Shown: positions 12,089-23,046 of the stretch, piece after piece
How the letters are laid out: every line of letters begins with the position of its first letter
Numbering within the stretch: the first letter of the stretch is position 1
DNA from: Leguminivora glycinivorella
Lineage: Eukaryota > Arthropoda > Insecta > Lepidoptera > Tortricidae
DNA length: 64,000 nt
Assembly (NCBI RefSeq): GCF_023078275.1
Contig: NC_062975.1
Location: forward strand, 7,663,141-7,727,140
Direction: 5' to 3'
Notes under the pieces: model-generated
The model's input: only the letters and a program-made list of their open reading frames with translations
Told to the model about the DNA's origin: nothing
Database searches by the model: none
Program-made: the position numbers and the translations under genes

Positions 12089-12267
12089 ATCCATACTAAT
12101 ATTATAAATGGGAAAGTGTGTGTGTCTGTTTTTCTCCGTCTTTCACGGCAAAACGGAGCGACGAATTGACGTGATTTTTTAAGTGGAGATAGTTGAAGGG
12201 ATGGAGAGTGACATAGGCTACTTTTTGTGTCGTTCTAACGCGAGCGAAGCTGCGGGCAAAAGCTAGT
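12089..12267 (+). repeat. Interspersed repeat family R3, copy 1
   Basis: The unit runs from CCATACTAATATTATAAATG through CTTTCACGGCAAAACGGAGC to GCGAGCGAAGCTGCGGGCAA and AAAGCTAGT. A close copy is at 13231-13411 and a diverged minus-strand copy at 26221-26477. Short and non-coding, with abrupt ends. The ACTAATATTA...GCTAGT layout is known from many lepidopteran genomes. Confidence 0.8.
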
Positions 12268-12471
12268 CTTGTATATTTTACACGTGTACGTGTTTTTTGT
12301 CCTGTCAATTATGTAGGCTCTGGTTCAACAACAATTTAATAGTAGTATTCGTACTTGTATAGGGTACTCTGATACCCGGAATAAGTAATGAGAATGATGT
12401 GTAACATGCGTGTACAATATTAATAATACTACTATTTATTCTTTATTATAGGTACTTTACTGATGATGATG

Positions 12472-12850
12472 ATCTAAGTCCACATTCAAGCGCAAGCTGC
12501 GAAAACATCTTTTTGAGAAGTCTCAAGTATATTTAGAGCAGGTATATATATATGTATATATATTATATTTATGTAAATCTATAATATGTAATTTATTTGT
12601 ATTTATTAATAATATATGTATTTATTATAGTTATTAGTATCTTAAATAGGTAAATATATTTATATAAGTCCCTATTTTTTCTATAACGTAGTCCAATAAA
12701 ATCAAGTCTTTAGTGTTCTTTACATATCCCGCACCTTTTTTGGTCTTCTCTGTTTGGCCTAAAGGTTGACTGGTAGAGAATGCCATGTAGCATTAAGTAC
12801 GCCTTTTGTAACTGTATATTTTTACTGTGCAATAAAGTTTAAATAAATGA
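12472..12850 (+). mobile_element. LINE 3' end with a reverse transcriptase C-terminal remnant
   Basis: A frame from about 12475 reads KSTFKRKLRKHLFEKSQVYL, the basic C-terminal tail typical of CR1/jockey-type ORF2 proteins. It is followed by a 3' UTR with AGAATGCCATGTAGCATTAA and GTGCAATAAAGTTTAAATAA. An internal (TA)n run lies at 12543-12620. 5'-truncated and inactive. Confidence 0.6.
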
Positions 12851-13230
12851 TCTTTAAAATAAAATAAATATATATCAATTTTAATTCAGGCAAAAAAACC
12901 ATAACTATGACAAGAAACACATCAATTAAAAAGTTAAAGTAACAATAGAGTGTAATAATGTAAAAACAAACAATCATTAAAAATTAAAAAGCACAGATAG
13001 GTATACCTTAATGTTTAATAAATTAAAATTGCCTACTTCCGGTTCGCATCTCAAAGTGCAAAGTGAGCCAAAACCTACTGATTGTACTGTGTAAATCCTC
13101 ACTGCACGTGGCAAGGATACAGTTTTCAGAACTGCATAGCCTGTTCCAAAAGGATGCCGAATTACGGCAAAGAAATCAGGAACGCGAGCTTTTTGTGCAT
13201 TACATGTACGTTTGACATTGGTATTGCACG

Positions 13231-13411
13231 AATCCATACTAATATTATGAATGGGAAAGTGTGTGTGTCTGTTTGTTTGTCCGTCTTTCACGGCAAAACA
13301 GAGCGACGAATTGACGTGATTTTTTAAGTGGAGATAGTTGAAGGGATGGAGAGTGACATAGGCTACTTTTTGTCTCTTTCTAACGCGAGCGAAGCTGCGG
13401 GCATAAGCTAG
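13231..13411 (+). repeat. Interspersed repeat family R3, copy 2
   Basis: It is nearly identical to the copy at 12089-12267, including GTGACATAGGCTACTTTTTG and the ending GCATAAGCTAGT. The high similarity suggests recent mobility or conversion between the two copies 1.1 kb apart. Confidence 0.8.
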
Positions 13412-13712
13412 TACTTAATAAAGGTGTGCCTGTATAAGTATAATTATACCTCATTACGACGATGTCACGCGTTGTTAGTGTTATTAGTTTTGAAACAGCA
13501 ATTCACGAGAATCATGAGCCGTACCGTTTGTAATAGTGTCTGGGGATCCATTTAATCATAACTTTCTTTGTGTAGGATTTCTTACCGGCAGAGTTGAGTT
13601 GAATAGGTGTACCTTGGGGGTAGGAAAGGAAAAGTTTTAATTACTGCTTTCATGTTATCTCCAGAAGCATTGTAGGTATTTTTCTTAATACAATATAAAT
13701 AATTTTCATTAA

Positions 13713-14231
13713 CCCTTAAATGCATATTGTTGCCATTTGGCTACAATGTATGTATATTTTGTATATTTTGTATGTATGTATGTATATTTTGGCTAGTTTA
13801 TAGCCAAAATATAAGCTGGACTTTTTTATTTATTTTTCTTAGATCCTACATCTCAATTACTAAATAAAAACATTATTTCCAACCATTTAAGAAAAAATGG
13901 CGGAAAAATGTGAAAAAACTGGATGATGGTGATTTTTAGTACATGATTCAGGCAGATTTTTTCAGAGTTAGTAACTATTTTATGTTTAATCATTTTATCA
14001 TAGGGGTTTCTCAAATAGTGTACCTTTTTAATAGTAGTAAAAGTTTTCTTATAAATTTTACTAGTAATTATATATTTATATAAGTAAGATTTAGCCTATT
14101 TTACTTCTAACACTGATTTAGTATTAAAATCGATGTTAAATATTTTTTTATTATTTTTCCTAGAGTCAGAAAACCATTGTCTATCACATTATTAATTTCT
14201 AGTTAAAAGAAAAAAATCATGCATTTAAGGG
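13713..14231. mobile_element. piggyBac-like MITE with TTAA target sites
   Basis: The ends CCCTTAAATGCATA (13713) and TGCATTTAAGGG (ending 14231) are inverted repeats. Both are flanked by TTAA (13709-13712 and 14232-14235), the target duplication expected of piggyBac elements. The 519-bp interior is non-coding and holds a palindrome with TTTGGCTA/TAGCCAAA at 13737-13830. Confidence 0.65.
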
Positions 14232-14722
14232 TTAAGGTACAGGTGGCCCAAATGTAGGTAACTGATCCATTTTTTCCATGTTTTACAACGTTTTCATTAT
14301 TAAATAGTGTCCACCGGTTATATATGGTAGGCGTGTTTAGTGGATACATGTAGAACTCAACATCATCATGGAAAAATGGATCAGTTACAATTGCCCCCAG
14401 TCGAGATTTGCCCCGCTTTACCTTACGTTTATTTGATTTTAAGGTCATGGTTTATTTTGATGAATGAATTACCCTGTCAGATATATGACTGAGTGTACTA
14501 TTTATTAAATAGAAAATGTAGGTACCTACACAAAAACTTCGTAAAACCGACTTAGATCTTTTCCACTAAGAAAACAGATAGAAATGGAAAGACAAATTAA
14601 CCTTATGTAGGTAGGCGTTTTCAGAATTTTGGTCCCCCCAATTAGCAAAAGTTGTTAACAAAAATTAACTCGCTGTCAGTTTTGTGACGACGATTATGCA
14701 TAAAATCTGTCTAAAAATTTGC

Positions 14723-15276
14723 TTTTTAGGGTTCCGTAGTCAACTAGGAACCCTTATAGTTTCGCCATGTCTGTCTGTCCGTCCGTCCGTCCGTCCGTCC
14801 GTCCGCGGATAATCTCAATAACCGTTAGCACTAGAAAGCTGAAATTTGGTACCAATATGTATATCAATCACGCCAACAAAGTGCAAAAATAAAAAATGGA
14901 AAAAAATGTTTTATTAGGGTACCCCCTACATGTAAAGTGGGGGCTGATATTTTTTTTCATTCCAACCCCAACGTGTGATATATTGTTGGATAGGTATTTA
15001 AAAATGAATAAGGGTTTACTAATACCGTTTTTTTATAATATTAATATTTTCGGAAATAATCGCTCCTAAAGGAAAAAAAAGTGCGTCCCCCCCCCTCTAA
15101 CTTTTGAACCATATGTTTAAAAAATATGAAAAAAATCACAAAAGTAGAACTTTATAAAGACTTTCTAGGAAAATTGTTTTGAACTTGATAGGTTCAGCAG
15201 TTTTTGAGAAAAATACGGAAAACTACGGAACCCTACACTGAGCGTGGCCCCGACACGCTCTTGGCCGGTTTTTTTT
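14723..15276 (-). repeat. Interspersed repeat family R1, copy 2
   Basis: Reverse complement of copy 1: it begins TTTTTAGGGTTCCGTAGTCA, has (GTCC)n at about 14777-14802 and ends CCGACACGCTCTTGGCCGG. It sits inside the inverted-repeat element 14627-15552. Confidence 0.85.
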
Positions 15277-15350
15277 CACATTCTGAATGTTTTTATTGAA
15301 ATTTCATGCTTATTTAATTATCGTCACAAAACTGACAGTGATTAGCGTAA

Positions 15351-15483
15351 GTGCGTTTTCACATTATCCGATCCGATATCGGATGTCGGAAGGATTTCAA
15401 AGACAAAAATCAAAAATGGCGGCTTCAATGTGTGGGATAACGGTCCTACATCCGATATCGGATGCGGTAATGTGAAAACGCAC
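15351..15483. mobile_element. Harbinger-like MITE with TAA duplications
   Basis: Inverted ends GTGCGTTTTCACATTA and TAATGTGAAAACGCAC are flanked by TAA at 15348-15350 and 15484-15486, matching the 3-bp TWA duplications of PIF/Harbinger elements. The sub-terminal CCGATATCGGAT palindrome occurs at both ends. The interior holds AAAATGGCGGCTTC. Non-coding, 133 bp. Confidence 0.75.
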
Positions 15484-15555
15484 TAAGTTGTTAACATAAA
15501 TTTTTGTTAACAACTTACGCTAATTGGGGGTCCTAAATTCTGAAAATGCCCAGGC

Positions 15556-15672
15556 AGTCAATTATGGTCGCGCGATAAATGATAAAACATCTGGCCGTCC
15601 CTATCGCACTTATTAATTTAATAGTGCGATAGGGACGGCCTGATATTTTATCGTCTATCGCGCGACCATGCT
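15556..15672. mobile_element. Foldback MITE family H1, copy 1
   Basis: Arms with ATGGTCGCGCGATAAATGAT and ATCGTCTATCGCGCGACCAT surround an inner pair GGCCGTCCCTATCGCACT / AGTGCGATAGGGACGGCC, so almost the whole element folds into one hairpin. A second copy is at 46072-46176. Confidence 0.75.
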
Positions 15673-15689
15673 ACCCGTGCAGGTACAGC

Positions 15690-16675
15690 ATTCGCCGTCG
15701 ATAAAAAAGACAGGCACTGTAGCATACTCGTAGAGAGTGTAGCGACGCGGTAAGATCCCGTTAAGTATATAAACAATTCCATAATACGACACCAAGCCTC
15801 CTTGTTTACCAACAGACTGCCAGACGAGGCTCGAAATCTTCCCACCGCAGTTCCCTTTTAGACAGGGATAAAAATAACCCTATATAGCTCCGTCTCTGTC
15901 GTTTTCGATCGATGTGACCTTGGCAGTGGCTTGGGCATTAACTATACCTAAAAGGTATGTATATATCTGGGGACCCATTAGGGGAAGGCTTTTCATAAAC
16001 TGCGTAGAATCTGTAACATAAGTGGATTGAAAAATCTGATACAAGGGCTTACCGAATACGTCAGCATGTTACGTTTGTAAGTTCAAATATACTCTGTGAT
16101 GTGTACTTTCCTAGGGCTTCACATATAAGTCATGCTTGACTTTGATTCACCTTGTTAACATTGACATTATAAGAACTCGCGAGAGCATCACAAAAACCTA
16201 CGTATTAACGAACATACTTACGTTCTTACCAATTCGTGTTGTTTTTCTCGTATCTTTAGGTTTATAGCTATTTTAATTCTGTAGTAGGTAGTTTTCTTTT
16301 GAGATGTACAATTTGTATAATATGGTTGACAAAATCTAAAGTAAGCCGATCTCCTCTAGAACAACTTGTATGTCAAGCAAAAGACAAGTCAAATTAAATT
16401 ATATTTATATGAAATAACTTACGTTAAGTACTTATAATATATGTAAGTATACACCGACAGTTTAGCCAGTGCAGTAAATATGCTCAGAATAAAATAAATA
16501 TCGTGTACATATTTATTAATGTTGCAAGTATATTAGGCAACCATATTTGCTTTAATTACACAATTAAGTATTTATTTACCTGAACTACTTAATTTAAATA
16601 ATATAGAAACTAAGGCTAATAACTCAAAAGCTAGCTTATATACAAAATAGGCCCTTCAGACATTGTGCCAAGGAT
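15690..16675. other. Stretch with no gene recognised
   Basis: AT-rich non-coding sequence directly left of the large retrotransposon. There are no inverted repeats, domain-bearing frames or RNA genes that I can support. Confidence 0.4.
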
Positions 16676-16683
16676 GCTGGTGA

Positions 16684-16718
<35 letters not shown>

Positions 16719-16723
<5 letters not shown>

Positions 16724-17790
16724 ATGGCAATCGTCTTAAGACATTTTTGCCAGCTTCACGTCAATATAATAAAGGAAAAGATTACGAAGAAGAAATTCAA
16801 TGATTATTGGCAGACTCAGAACTGGGCTGAAAAAATAATTGTTAGATGATAGAATTTATAAAGGGTTAGTACAATTCATAATACCTACCGACTACGGATA
16901 TTAGTGTGTGAGTTACCAATTAAAACAAATACTTACTTTAAAGGGTTAAAACATCATGTTAAGGTGAAATACCCCATAATGGACGGTGATGCCATTATGG
17001 ACAAAAAAACACAAATCCTTAAAAATAAGTATCTAATATTAGTTTTTAAAAACTGACGGCTATGTACCATAAACTAGAGTTGTAGAGCTGTTTAATTTTG
17101 AAGTTTCAATTAATTCGGTTATTTCTGAAGGATTTGGCGACAAGATAAAATTCACCAGTTTACTGAAAAAAATATCAAGACGAATTCTTAGTAATGTTGC
17201 TAAGAGAGTTGAGTTCATGTATAAAATAATAAAAAAATAATACTCGGTGTAAACTTGAATGAGTTTTACTTGTTGCATTAAGTATGAGATAAGGTATAAA
17301 ACATACTAGTTTGTTGCTCCAAAGATATAAAGAAATGAAGTTATTTTGCGAGTGTCCATTACTGGAACCGAAAAACTGCCTACCTCCTATGATGGACAAG
17401 GAACAATTAACAAAACCAAAATTTACAAGAAACAATCCTATGTTATAATAACTCAAACTAATTGTATTTTTTGTATATAAAATTGACTCATTGAGTATCA
17501 GTTGGCTTTAAAAGTAAAATTTTAAACTTATTTCACTGTCCATAATGGGGGATCCATTACTGGAGAACTGCCGTCCATAATTGGAGAAAAAACACCTAGT
17601 TTTAATCTGTTAAGTGTGAAGAAACTAATAGGAGTATCCATTCTGCAATACGCTTGAAATGTAAAAGAAGGATAGGACATTCAAGATTTAACACGCTTAG
17701 CGGTAGAATTTTTACATTTATGAGTGAAATATCAAAAACAGGCGAAATTTTTTCTTAAACTGTCCATGATTGGGTCCGTTACCTTATTTG
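16719..17790 (-). other. 3' UTR of the retrotransposon
   Basis: Between the ORF2 stop and the poly-A there is about 1.07 kb without coding capacity. It contains several diverged short motifs of the type GTCCATAATGG (about 16975-17000, 17350-17400, 17540-17585, 17760) in plus-strand reading, spaced irregularly. They could be remnants of a repeat array within the UTR, or sequence captured with the element. Confidence 0.6.
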
Positions 17791-20526
17791 TTAGATTTTG
17801 AGTTTATTAGTCTCTAAAAATATTGCTATAAATCTAAATACTCGTGGGTTAAACGACAGAAGGGAGTATACGTGTGTGGGTAACGGAATTTTTTGTTTTA
17901 TCAAACCACGATATAATTGTTTATGATCTAGGCGAGGACAAGATAATAGAATGTGATTTAATGTACCCTCTTCTAGACCGCACTCACATACAGACGTGTC
18001 ATGTATTCTAAGTTTTTTAAGAAATACTGCAGAACCGCAATGGCCAAGTCTCATACGGATGATTGAGGAAGTTGATGATTTTTTTAAAGTTAATTTAGAG
18101 AACCATGGCTTGTGAGGGATGTCTGGTTGTATTTTATAATAGTGGCGTGCTTTTGTTCTAGTACCCGATCTCCAACGCGATTTCCAGGAGTTATATAAAT
18201 AAACTTTTGGTAAGGATAAAAGATCGTAACAATAATTTTTAAACGGGAACTTATCGCCATGCACTACTGCCTCTTTAGCTATTTGGTCCGCCCTTTCATT
18301 GCCCACTATACCAGCGTGACCTGGAATCCAAGCCAACACCACTTCCAGCTTTCTTTTGTTACAGAGTATTAATGCTTCTTTAATTAGGAAAGTGAGTGGG
18401 CTGTGTAACTTAGAGGAGAAAGGATTTGTCAATAGTGCTTCTAAGGCACTACGGGAATCAGAAAAGATAATAGAACGGCTAAGCCTTCCCAGGAGAATAT
18501 ATTCCAGACACTTAAGAATGCCTAGACATTCCCCAGTAAACACCGAAGACTCTGGTGGACATTTTGTCTTTTGGACGATTTCATATTGGGTGTGATAAGT
18601 TCCAACCCCAACGCAGCCCTGAGGTGATAGTTTAGAGGCATCAGAGTACAGTGTGTGCCACTCCGCCCACTCTTCCCCTAGGATAGATCTGGAACGAACA
18701 TTTGCCAGAGGATCATTTTTTGGGATTTTAAAATCTAGTAGTACCCGAGGGCGAAGTATAACCGTTTCATATGGGTGTTCAAATACTGGAAGTTTCAGAG
18801 AGTGGTGTACAGGATCCCGGATGTTATTGAATTTTCGGAAGCTATTGACCAAACATGGAGGGCGTTTGTTTACCCAATATTTGTTTCTACGAGCATATTC
18901 CTCTAGTAATTTAATTTTATAGTACATGGGATGGGTCGTGTATTGTAAAACTCGAAACAAATATCGGTCAGACAAATACTGTCGGCGAAGATCAAGGGGA
19001 GGGTCCAAACACTCCACCTGCATAGCATTAATTGGACTTGATCTCATAGCCCCTAGTATTACCCGGAGTGCCTTAGCTTGGACGCGATCTAGATAGCCTA
19101 TACCCACCTTACTAGCTGGCTCCAATAAGTATGTCCCATAGTCTAACACACTTCTGATAATTGCATTATATAAAAGCTTCAGGGAAAACGGATGTGCTCC
19201 CCACCATACTCCGGATAAGCATCTAAGAATGTTAATATTCCGTTCACATCTTGTAGCTACATATTCGCAGTGGGGTAATCCTGTAAGTTTTGAGTCTAAT
19301 ATCAGTCCTAAAAACTTAATTTGGGATTTTATTGGGATTGGGTTATTTTTAACTGTTATTGAAACATCCGGAATCCTACGTTTCCTAGAGAAGATGACAA
19401 TATTACTTTTTTCTGTGGACAAATCAAGACCGTGTTCTTCCAACCACACATTAAGAGACTCTAATGACGTTGAGACTGCTTCAGCCGCTCTTTCTATATT
19501 AGAGTCGCTGAAGAAAAGAAGAATGTCGTCAGCATATTGGAGGATATTCGATTGTCCAACATGTCGTTCCAAATCAGAAGTATAAATATTAAATAAAAGG
19601 GGGCTAAGCACTGACCCTTGGGGTAGGCCCTTCCAGACATTTCTAGATGGCGATATTGTATTACAATTGCCACGAAATGTAATGTGTCGATCGCACAGCA
19701 TTAACATAATGAAACTGCTCAGTCTCGCCGGAACTCTCAGCTCATGAAGTTTCTTCCTGAGAGAGGGAAGCTGAACATTATCATATGCAGCTGTTATATC
19801 AAGGAATGCCGCGACCACTGATTTATTACGAGAAAAGGCCAATCGAATATCGGTTGTAAATATACCAAGGCTATCGGAGGTACTTCTTCCCTTCCTGAAA
19901 CCGTACTGTGACCTGGCCAATAAATCATTCCCCTCCACAAACCACTCCAATCGATTCTTAACTAGGTGTTCCATAATCTTTAACATAACTGATGACAGAG
20001 CTATAGGACGGTATGAACGTGGGTCTGATGGATCTTTGTTGGTCTTATGAATAGGCATAACTAATTGAGGTCGCCACGATTCGGGTATGTAACCAGAAAT
20101 GAAAATAGTATTAACCAGATCTAAGTAATACTGCAAAAATTGATCATTGGAATTACATAGGAAGGAATAGGGAATACCATCCAGCCCAGGAGTGGAATCA
20201 CTCACAGAACTTAAGACGTTTTTTAATTCTACGATCGTAAATGGAGAATCAAGAGGTTCAGGAGAATTTAGGCAGTACCCAAAATTAGTCTCCAGTTCAT
20301 TCGGAGCATATTGAGGAGCCAGCATATCCATGAAATCATCAGCCCATTCAGGGGAGGTTGGGTGGGTATAAGAAGTCAGGTTTTTAGAGCCTCTGTATTT
20401 TCGGATGTTTTTCCACACTATGCCCGATGGAGTGGTAGGGGAAATAGATGCACAAAATGATTTCCATCCTTCCTTCTTCTTAGACCGCAGAAATAACTTA
20501 GTTTCAGCTGATATTTTGTTAAGCAA
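17791..20526 (-). CDS. Retrotransposon ORF2, reverse transcriptase and RNase H part
   Basis: This 911-codon frame is the downstream part of ORF2. The reverse transcriptase motifs are in order: SYRPIALSSVMLKIMEHL near residue 172, QYGFRKGRSTSD near 207, FLDITAAYD near 243, GLPQGSVLSPLLFNIY near 300 and the catalytic LQYADDILLF near 330. A thumb region follows (FLGLILDSKL, IIRSVLDYGTYL). An RNase H domain retains all four acidic positions: YSDAS, FTGECLG, FSDSRSAL and GNERADQIAK. Near the C-terminus CECGLEEGTLNHILLSC is a zinc-knuckle-like motif. The protein copies the element RNA at the nicked target. The frame has no ATG of its own at the 5' end; it continues the endonuclease frame through a single-base frameshift. 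Confidence 0.93.
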   Translation of the reverse strand: MLNKISAETKLFLRSKKKEGWKSFCASISPTTPSGIVWKNIRKYRGSKNLTSYTHPTSPEWADDFMDMLAPQYAPNELETNFGYCLNSPEPLDSPFTIVELKNVLSSVSDSTPGLDGIPYSFLCNSNDQFLQYYLDLVNTIFISGYIPESWRPQLVMPIHKTNKDPSDPRSYRPIALSSVMLKIMEHLVKNRLEWFVEGNDLLARSQYGFRKGRSTSDSLGIFTTDIRLAFSRNKSVVAAFLDITAAYDNVQLPSLRKKLHELRVPARLSSFIMLMLCDRHITFRGNCNTISPSRNVWKGLPQGSVLSPLLFNIYTSDLERHVGQSNILQYADDILLFFSDSNIERAAEAVSTSLESLNVWLEEHGLDLSTEKSNIVIFSRKRRIPDVSITVKNNPIPIKSQIKFLGLILDSKLTGLPHCEYVATRCERNINILRCLSGVWWGAHPFSLKLLYNAIIRSVLDYGTYLLEPASKVGIGYLDRVQAKALRVILGAMRSSPINAMQVECLDPPLDLRRQYLSDRYLFRVLQYTTHPMYYKIKLLEEYARRNKYWVNKRPPCLVNSFRKFNNIRDPVHHSLKLPVFEHPYETVILRPRVLLDFKIPKNDPLANVRSRSILGEEWAEWHTLYSDASKLSPQGCVGVGTYHTQYEIVQKTKCPPESSVFTGECLGILKCLEYILLGRLSRSIIFSDSRSALEALLTNPFSSKLHSPLTFLIKEALILCNKRKLEVVLAWIPGHAGIVGNERADQIAKEAVVHGDKFPFKNYCYDLLSLPKVYLYNSWKSRWRSGTRTKARHYYKIQPDIPHKPWFSKLTLKKSSTSSIIRMRLGHCGSAVFLKKLRIHDTSVCECGLEEGTLNHILLSCPRLDHKQLYRGLIKQKIPLPTHVYSLLSFNPRVFRFIAIFLETNKLKI

Positions 20527-20549
20527 TTGGTAGTTATTTTGGGTGAGAT

Positions 20550-21491
20550 TTAACCGATATTGTTTTTCAGCATTTTTCCTTTCTTTAACTTTATTGGTGC
20601 ACTGCTGGTCCCACCATGGGGGGACGGAATTTTATCAGATGCTGCATTTTTAAACGGAAAAACGGTTTCCGCACATTTATTAAGAGCTTTCGTAAAAGAC
20701 ATGGCACAGTCCTCAATTCTATCAGGAGAAATAGGAATCAGTAATGAACCAAAATCAGCTTGATTATCTTTAAACTCCTTCCATCTGTCAGTGATTATAT
20801 TAAATTTGAGAAGAGGAACCATTGGGCTTTTATTTTTAAGATCCAAAGGTGGAAAATCTATTAAAATGGGGAAATGATCACTTCCAAAAGATGAATCTAG
20901 AACTTCCCATGTCAATAGGGAAGCTAAATCGGGTGAACACAATGAAACATCTACCGCGCTTTTAACTTCGCTGGGGCGTGTGCGTCTAGTGGCAGAACCG
21001 GAGTTCAGAATGCACAGGTTGCATTCGTCAATTATTTTAAGTAGCCGAATGCCTTCAGGTTCAGTCTTACCACTGCCCCATACCTGATTATGACAGTTAA
21101 AATCCCCCAGTACTAGTAATGGGGGAGGTAGGGATTGTAAAATTAATAATAGTTCATCCAAAATAAATTTCGAAGGGTCTGGTATGTAGAGAGATACAAG
21201 AGTATATTTTTTAATTTGTATAACGACAATATGTAAACCTTCAACTGGGGGGACTGAAATTACTTTAAATGTAATATTATCTTTAATTAATATAGCACAG
21301 CCGGCGTAACCATCTTGTCTATCGTCACGGATGTTGACGAATCCTGGGATTCGGAAGTTTGTCTCCGGCTTGAGCCATATTTCTGACAGTGCAAGGATCT
21401 TAGGTTTATATTTGTTAATTAAAAAAGTTAAATCGTGTTTTTTACTGAGGATGCTCCGAATGTTCCACTGTAGGATCAACTGATCCATTAT
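20550..21491 (-). CDS. Retrotransposon ORF2, APE-type endonuclease part
   Basis: I choose the ATG at 21491 (MDQLILQWNIRS) because the endonuclease fold starts there; the frame itself is open from 21536. Catalytic motifs are visible: N in LQWNIRS, E in LSEIWL, D and N in LGDFNCHN, and SDH in FGSDHFPI. The enzyme nicks target DNA for target-primed reverse transcription. The start overlaps the end of ORF1 by 50 bases in another frame, suggesting reinitiation. The frame breaks after IPSPHGG at a run of six G (plus strand 20618-20623) and stops at 20550. The sequence past the break, read one frame over, continues smoothly into the reverse transcriptase. Confidence 0.9.
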   Translation of the reverse strand: MMDQLILQWNIRSILSKKHDLTFLINKYKPKILALSEIWLKPETNFRIPGFVNIRDDRQDGYAGCAILIKDNITFKVISVPPVEGLHIVVIQIKKYTLVSLYIPDPSKFILDELLLILQSLPPPLLVLGDFNCHNQVWGSGKTEPEGIRLLKIIDECNLCILNSGSATRRTRPSEVKSAVDVSLCSPDLASLLTWEVLDSSFGSDHFPILIDFPPLDLKNKSPMVPLLKFNIITDRWKEFKDNQADFGSLLIPISPDRIEDCAMSFTKALNKCAETVFPFKNAASDKIPSPHGGTSSAPIKLKKGKMLKNNIG

Positions 21492-23046
21492 TGAAAGTTG
21501 AAATAAAAGAGGAAAGTAAAGGAAGGAAAGAGGCAACGTGGGACATCAAATTGTTCGATGGGGACCATTTCGATTTCGAAATGGTAGATACGATTTGTGT
21601 GAGTAGGGCAATAATAATTTCCGAAGGTGATGAGGCATATGGATTGTTTAACGCTGATCCATTGGGCAAGGAATCTGCTTCTTCATTAATGAGGGCCATA
21701 TGGGCAGCTTTATCGTAGCCTTTGCGGGTAGGAGGTGGAGAACGAGGTTTCAAGAATACAGTTTTTTTATGTGAAGTTGTGTTCGTTGCCGAAGATGTTA
21801 CCACGTTTGCATATGACTTACCTAATGTAGGATGGATTTTGTTTGCTTCTGAATAGGAAATATTACTCTCTGACATAGTTTTTTTAATATTACACTGTCT
21901 AGTGTATTCGGGACAAGCCTTACTAGTCGCAGGATGGCCGGATTCACCCCTACAGTTCACACATTTTGTAATACCGCTATCTTCTTCGCATTTGTCACCC
22001 GTATGATTACCACCGCAGCGGAAACAGCGAGGGGCTGATCGGCACGTCATTTTTGTGTGTCCGTATCTACAACAATTGTGGCATTGTGTTGTGGGAAACG
22101 TGTATACCTCCACCTGGAAAGAGTTGAAACAAGCGAATATCCTTTTGGGCAAGACCTGACCGTCAAAGGTTAACACCACCGTTTCCGATGGGAACCACTT
22201 GAACGTACCGTCCTGATAGTTGTTTTTTTTGAAATTAAGGCGCCTAGATTTGATTATTGGGCCACACCCGGCAGGGACCTTAATGAAATTTTGAATATCC
22301 TCTGGTGTCCATTCAGTTGGTATTCCTCTGACGATTCCTACTCTGGTTACATTAAATGCCGGGATAAACACTTTATACTTTTTATTTGCGACGGTGTTCG
22401 ATAATAAGAAGTTATTTGCATCTTCCGCCGTGTGAAAACTGACGGACACCCTGTTTCGTCCTAAACCTTTGACGGATCCGTCAACCACGTTTGGAAATTC
22501 CCTATGATGGCTATGTAAAAATTGTCCGAAGGTCACAGGGTGCAGCGTAGCGCCTGGGGATTCACTGTTATATTGCACGTGTACGGTGAATGGACCAGGA
22601 TCATTCTTTGTGTACATTTTCCTGTCCGTGACCACCAACGAAGGAGTCGGGGGTAGACTTTCAGTTTGTGATACCGGGGGAGACGTCTGTAGGGGGGTGG
22701 GCGGGGTTGTATTCGTCGGGGTTATAATTTGTGATTCTCTACTTTTTTGTCCAAGATCAAGCACCGAGTCTTGGGAATCGGACATTGGTAAAGCCGAAAA
22801 CGTATTTTTAAGTCCTATTTCCCGGTCTGACTCAGACGGGGATGAGCGCGATCTAGATCGAGAGTACGAGTCATTGTTAGATTTCTTTGTTTTCTGTTTA
22901 CGATTTTTCCGTCTCCCTTTCCTACTTTCCCTCATTTCCGTATCCACAGCATTACTTTTTACCGTAATAAAAGCTGCCGGCGATGGGGGAGCCGAAAGAA
23001 AATTTTCGTTCGACCCCCCCGGATCGCCGGGGCTCTCATCGCCCAT
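21442..23046 (-). CDS. Retrotransposon ORF1, zinc-knuckle nucleic-acid-binding protein
   Basis: 534 codons from the ATG at 23046 (MGDESPGDPGG); the frame is open a little further upstream but without an ATG. The N-terminal third is low complexity, with a basic RKGRRKNRKQKTKK stretch (a likely nuclear targeting signal), an SR-like SRSRSRSSPS run and a proline/threonine-rich linker. A central folded domain follows. Three zinc knuckles come after it: CHNCCRYGHTKMTC, CFRCGGNHTGDKC and CVNCRGESGHPATSKAC. This is the usual gag-like ORF1 architecture of I and related clades; it binds the element RNA into a particle. The C-terminal tail overlaps the ORF2 start. Confidence 0.9.
   Translation of the reverse strand: MGDESPGDPGGSNENFLSAPPSPAAFITVKSNAVDTEMRESRKGRRKNRKQKTKKSNNDSYSRSRSRSSPSESDREIGLKNTFSALPMSDSQDSVLDLGQKSRESQIITPTNTTPPTPLQTSPPVSQTESLPPTPSLVVTDRKMYTKNDPGPFTVHVQYNSESPGATLHPVTFGQFLHSHHREFPNVVDGSVKGLGRNRVSVSFHTAEDANNFLLSNTVANKKYKVFIPAFNVTRVGIVRGIPTEWTPEDIQNFIKVPAGCGPIIKSRRLNFKKNNYQDGTFKWFPSETVVLTFDGQVLPKRIFACFNSFQVEVYTFPTTQCHNCCRYGHTKMTCRSAPRCFRCGGNHTGDKCEEDSGITKCVNCRGESGHPATSKACPEYTRQCNIKKTMSESNISYSEANKIHPTLGKSYANVVTSSATNTTSHKKTVFLKPRSPPPTRKGYDKAAHMALINEEADSLPNGSALNNPYASSPSEIIIALLTQIVSTISKSKWSPSNNLMSHVASFLPLLSSFISTFNNGSVDPTVEHSEHPQ

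Larger units (their letters stand above)
14627..15552. mobile_element. Inverted-repeat element carrying two nested insertions
   Basis: The outer ends match in inverted orientation: GGCGTTTTCAGAATTTTGGT with AGTTGTTAACAAAAATTAAC on the left, and TTGTTAACAACTTACGCTAA with TCTGAAAATGCC on the right. Inside are R1 copy 2 (14723-15276) and a Harbinger-like MITE (15351-15483). The TCACAAAACTGACAG motif lies on both sides of the R1 insertion in inverted form, so the outer element is itself a foldback. Confidence 0.65.
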
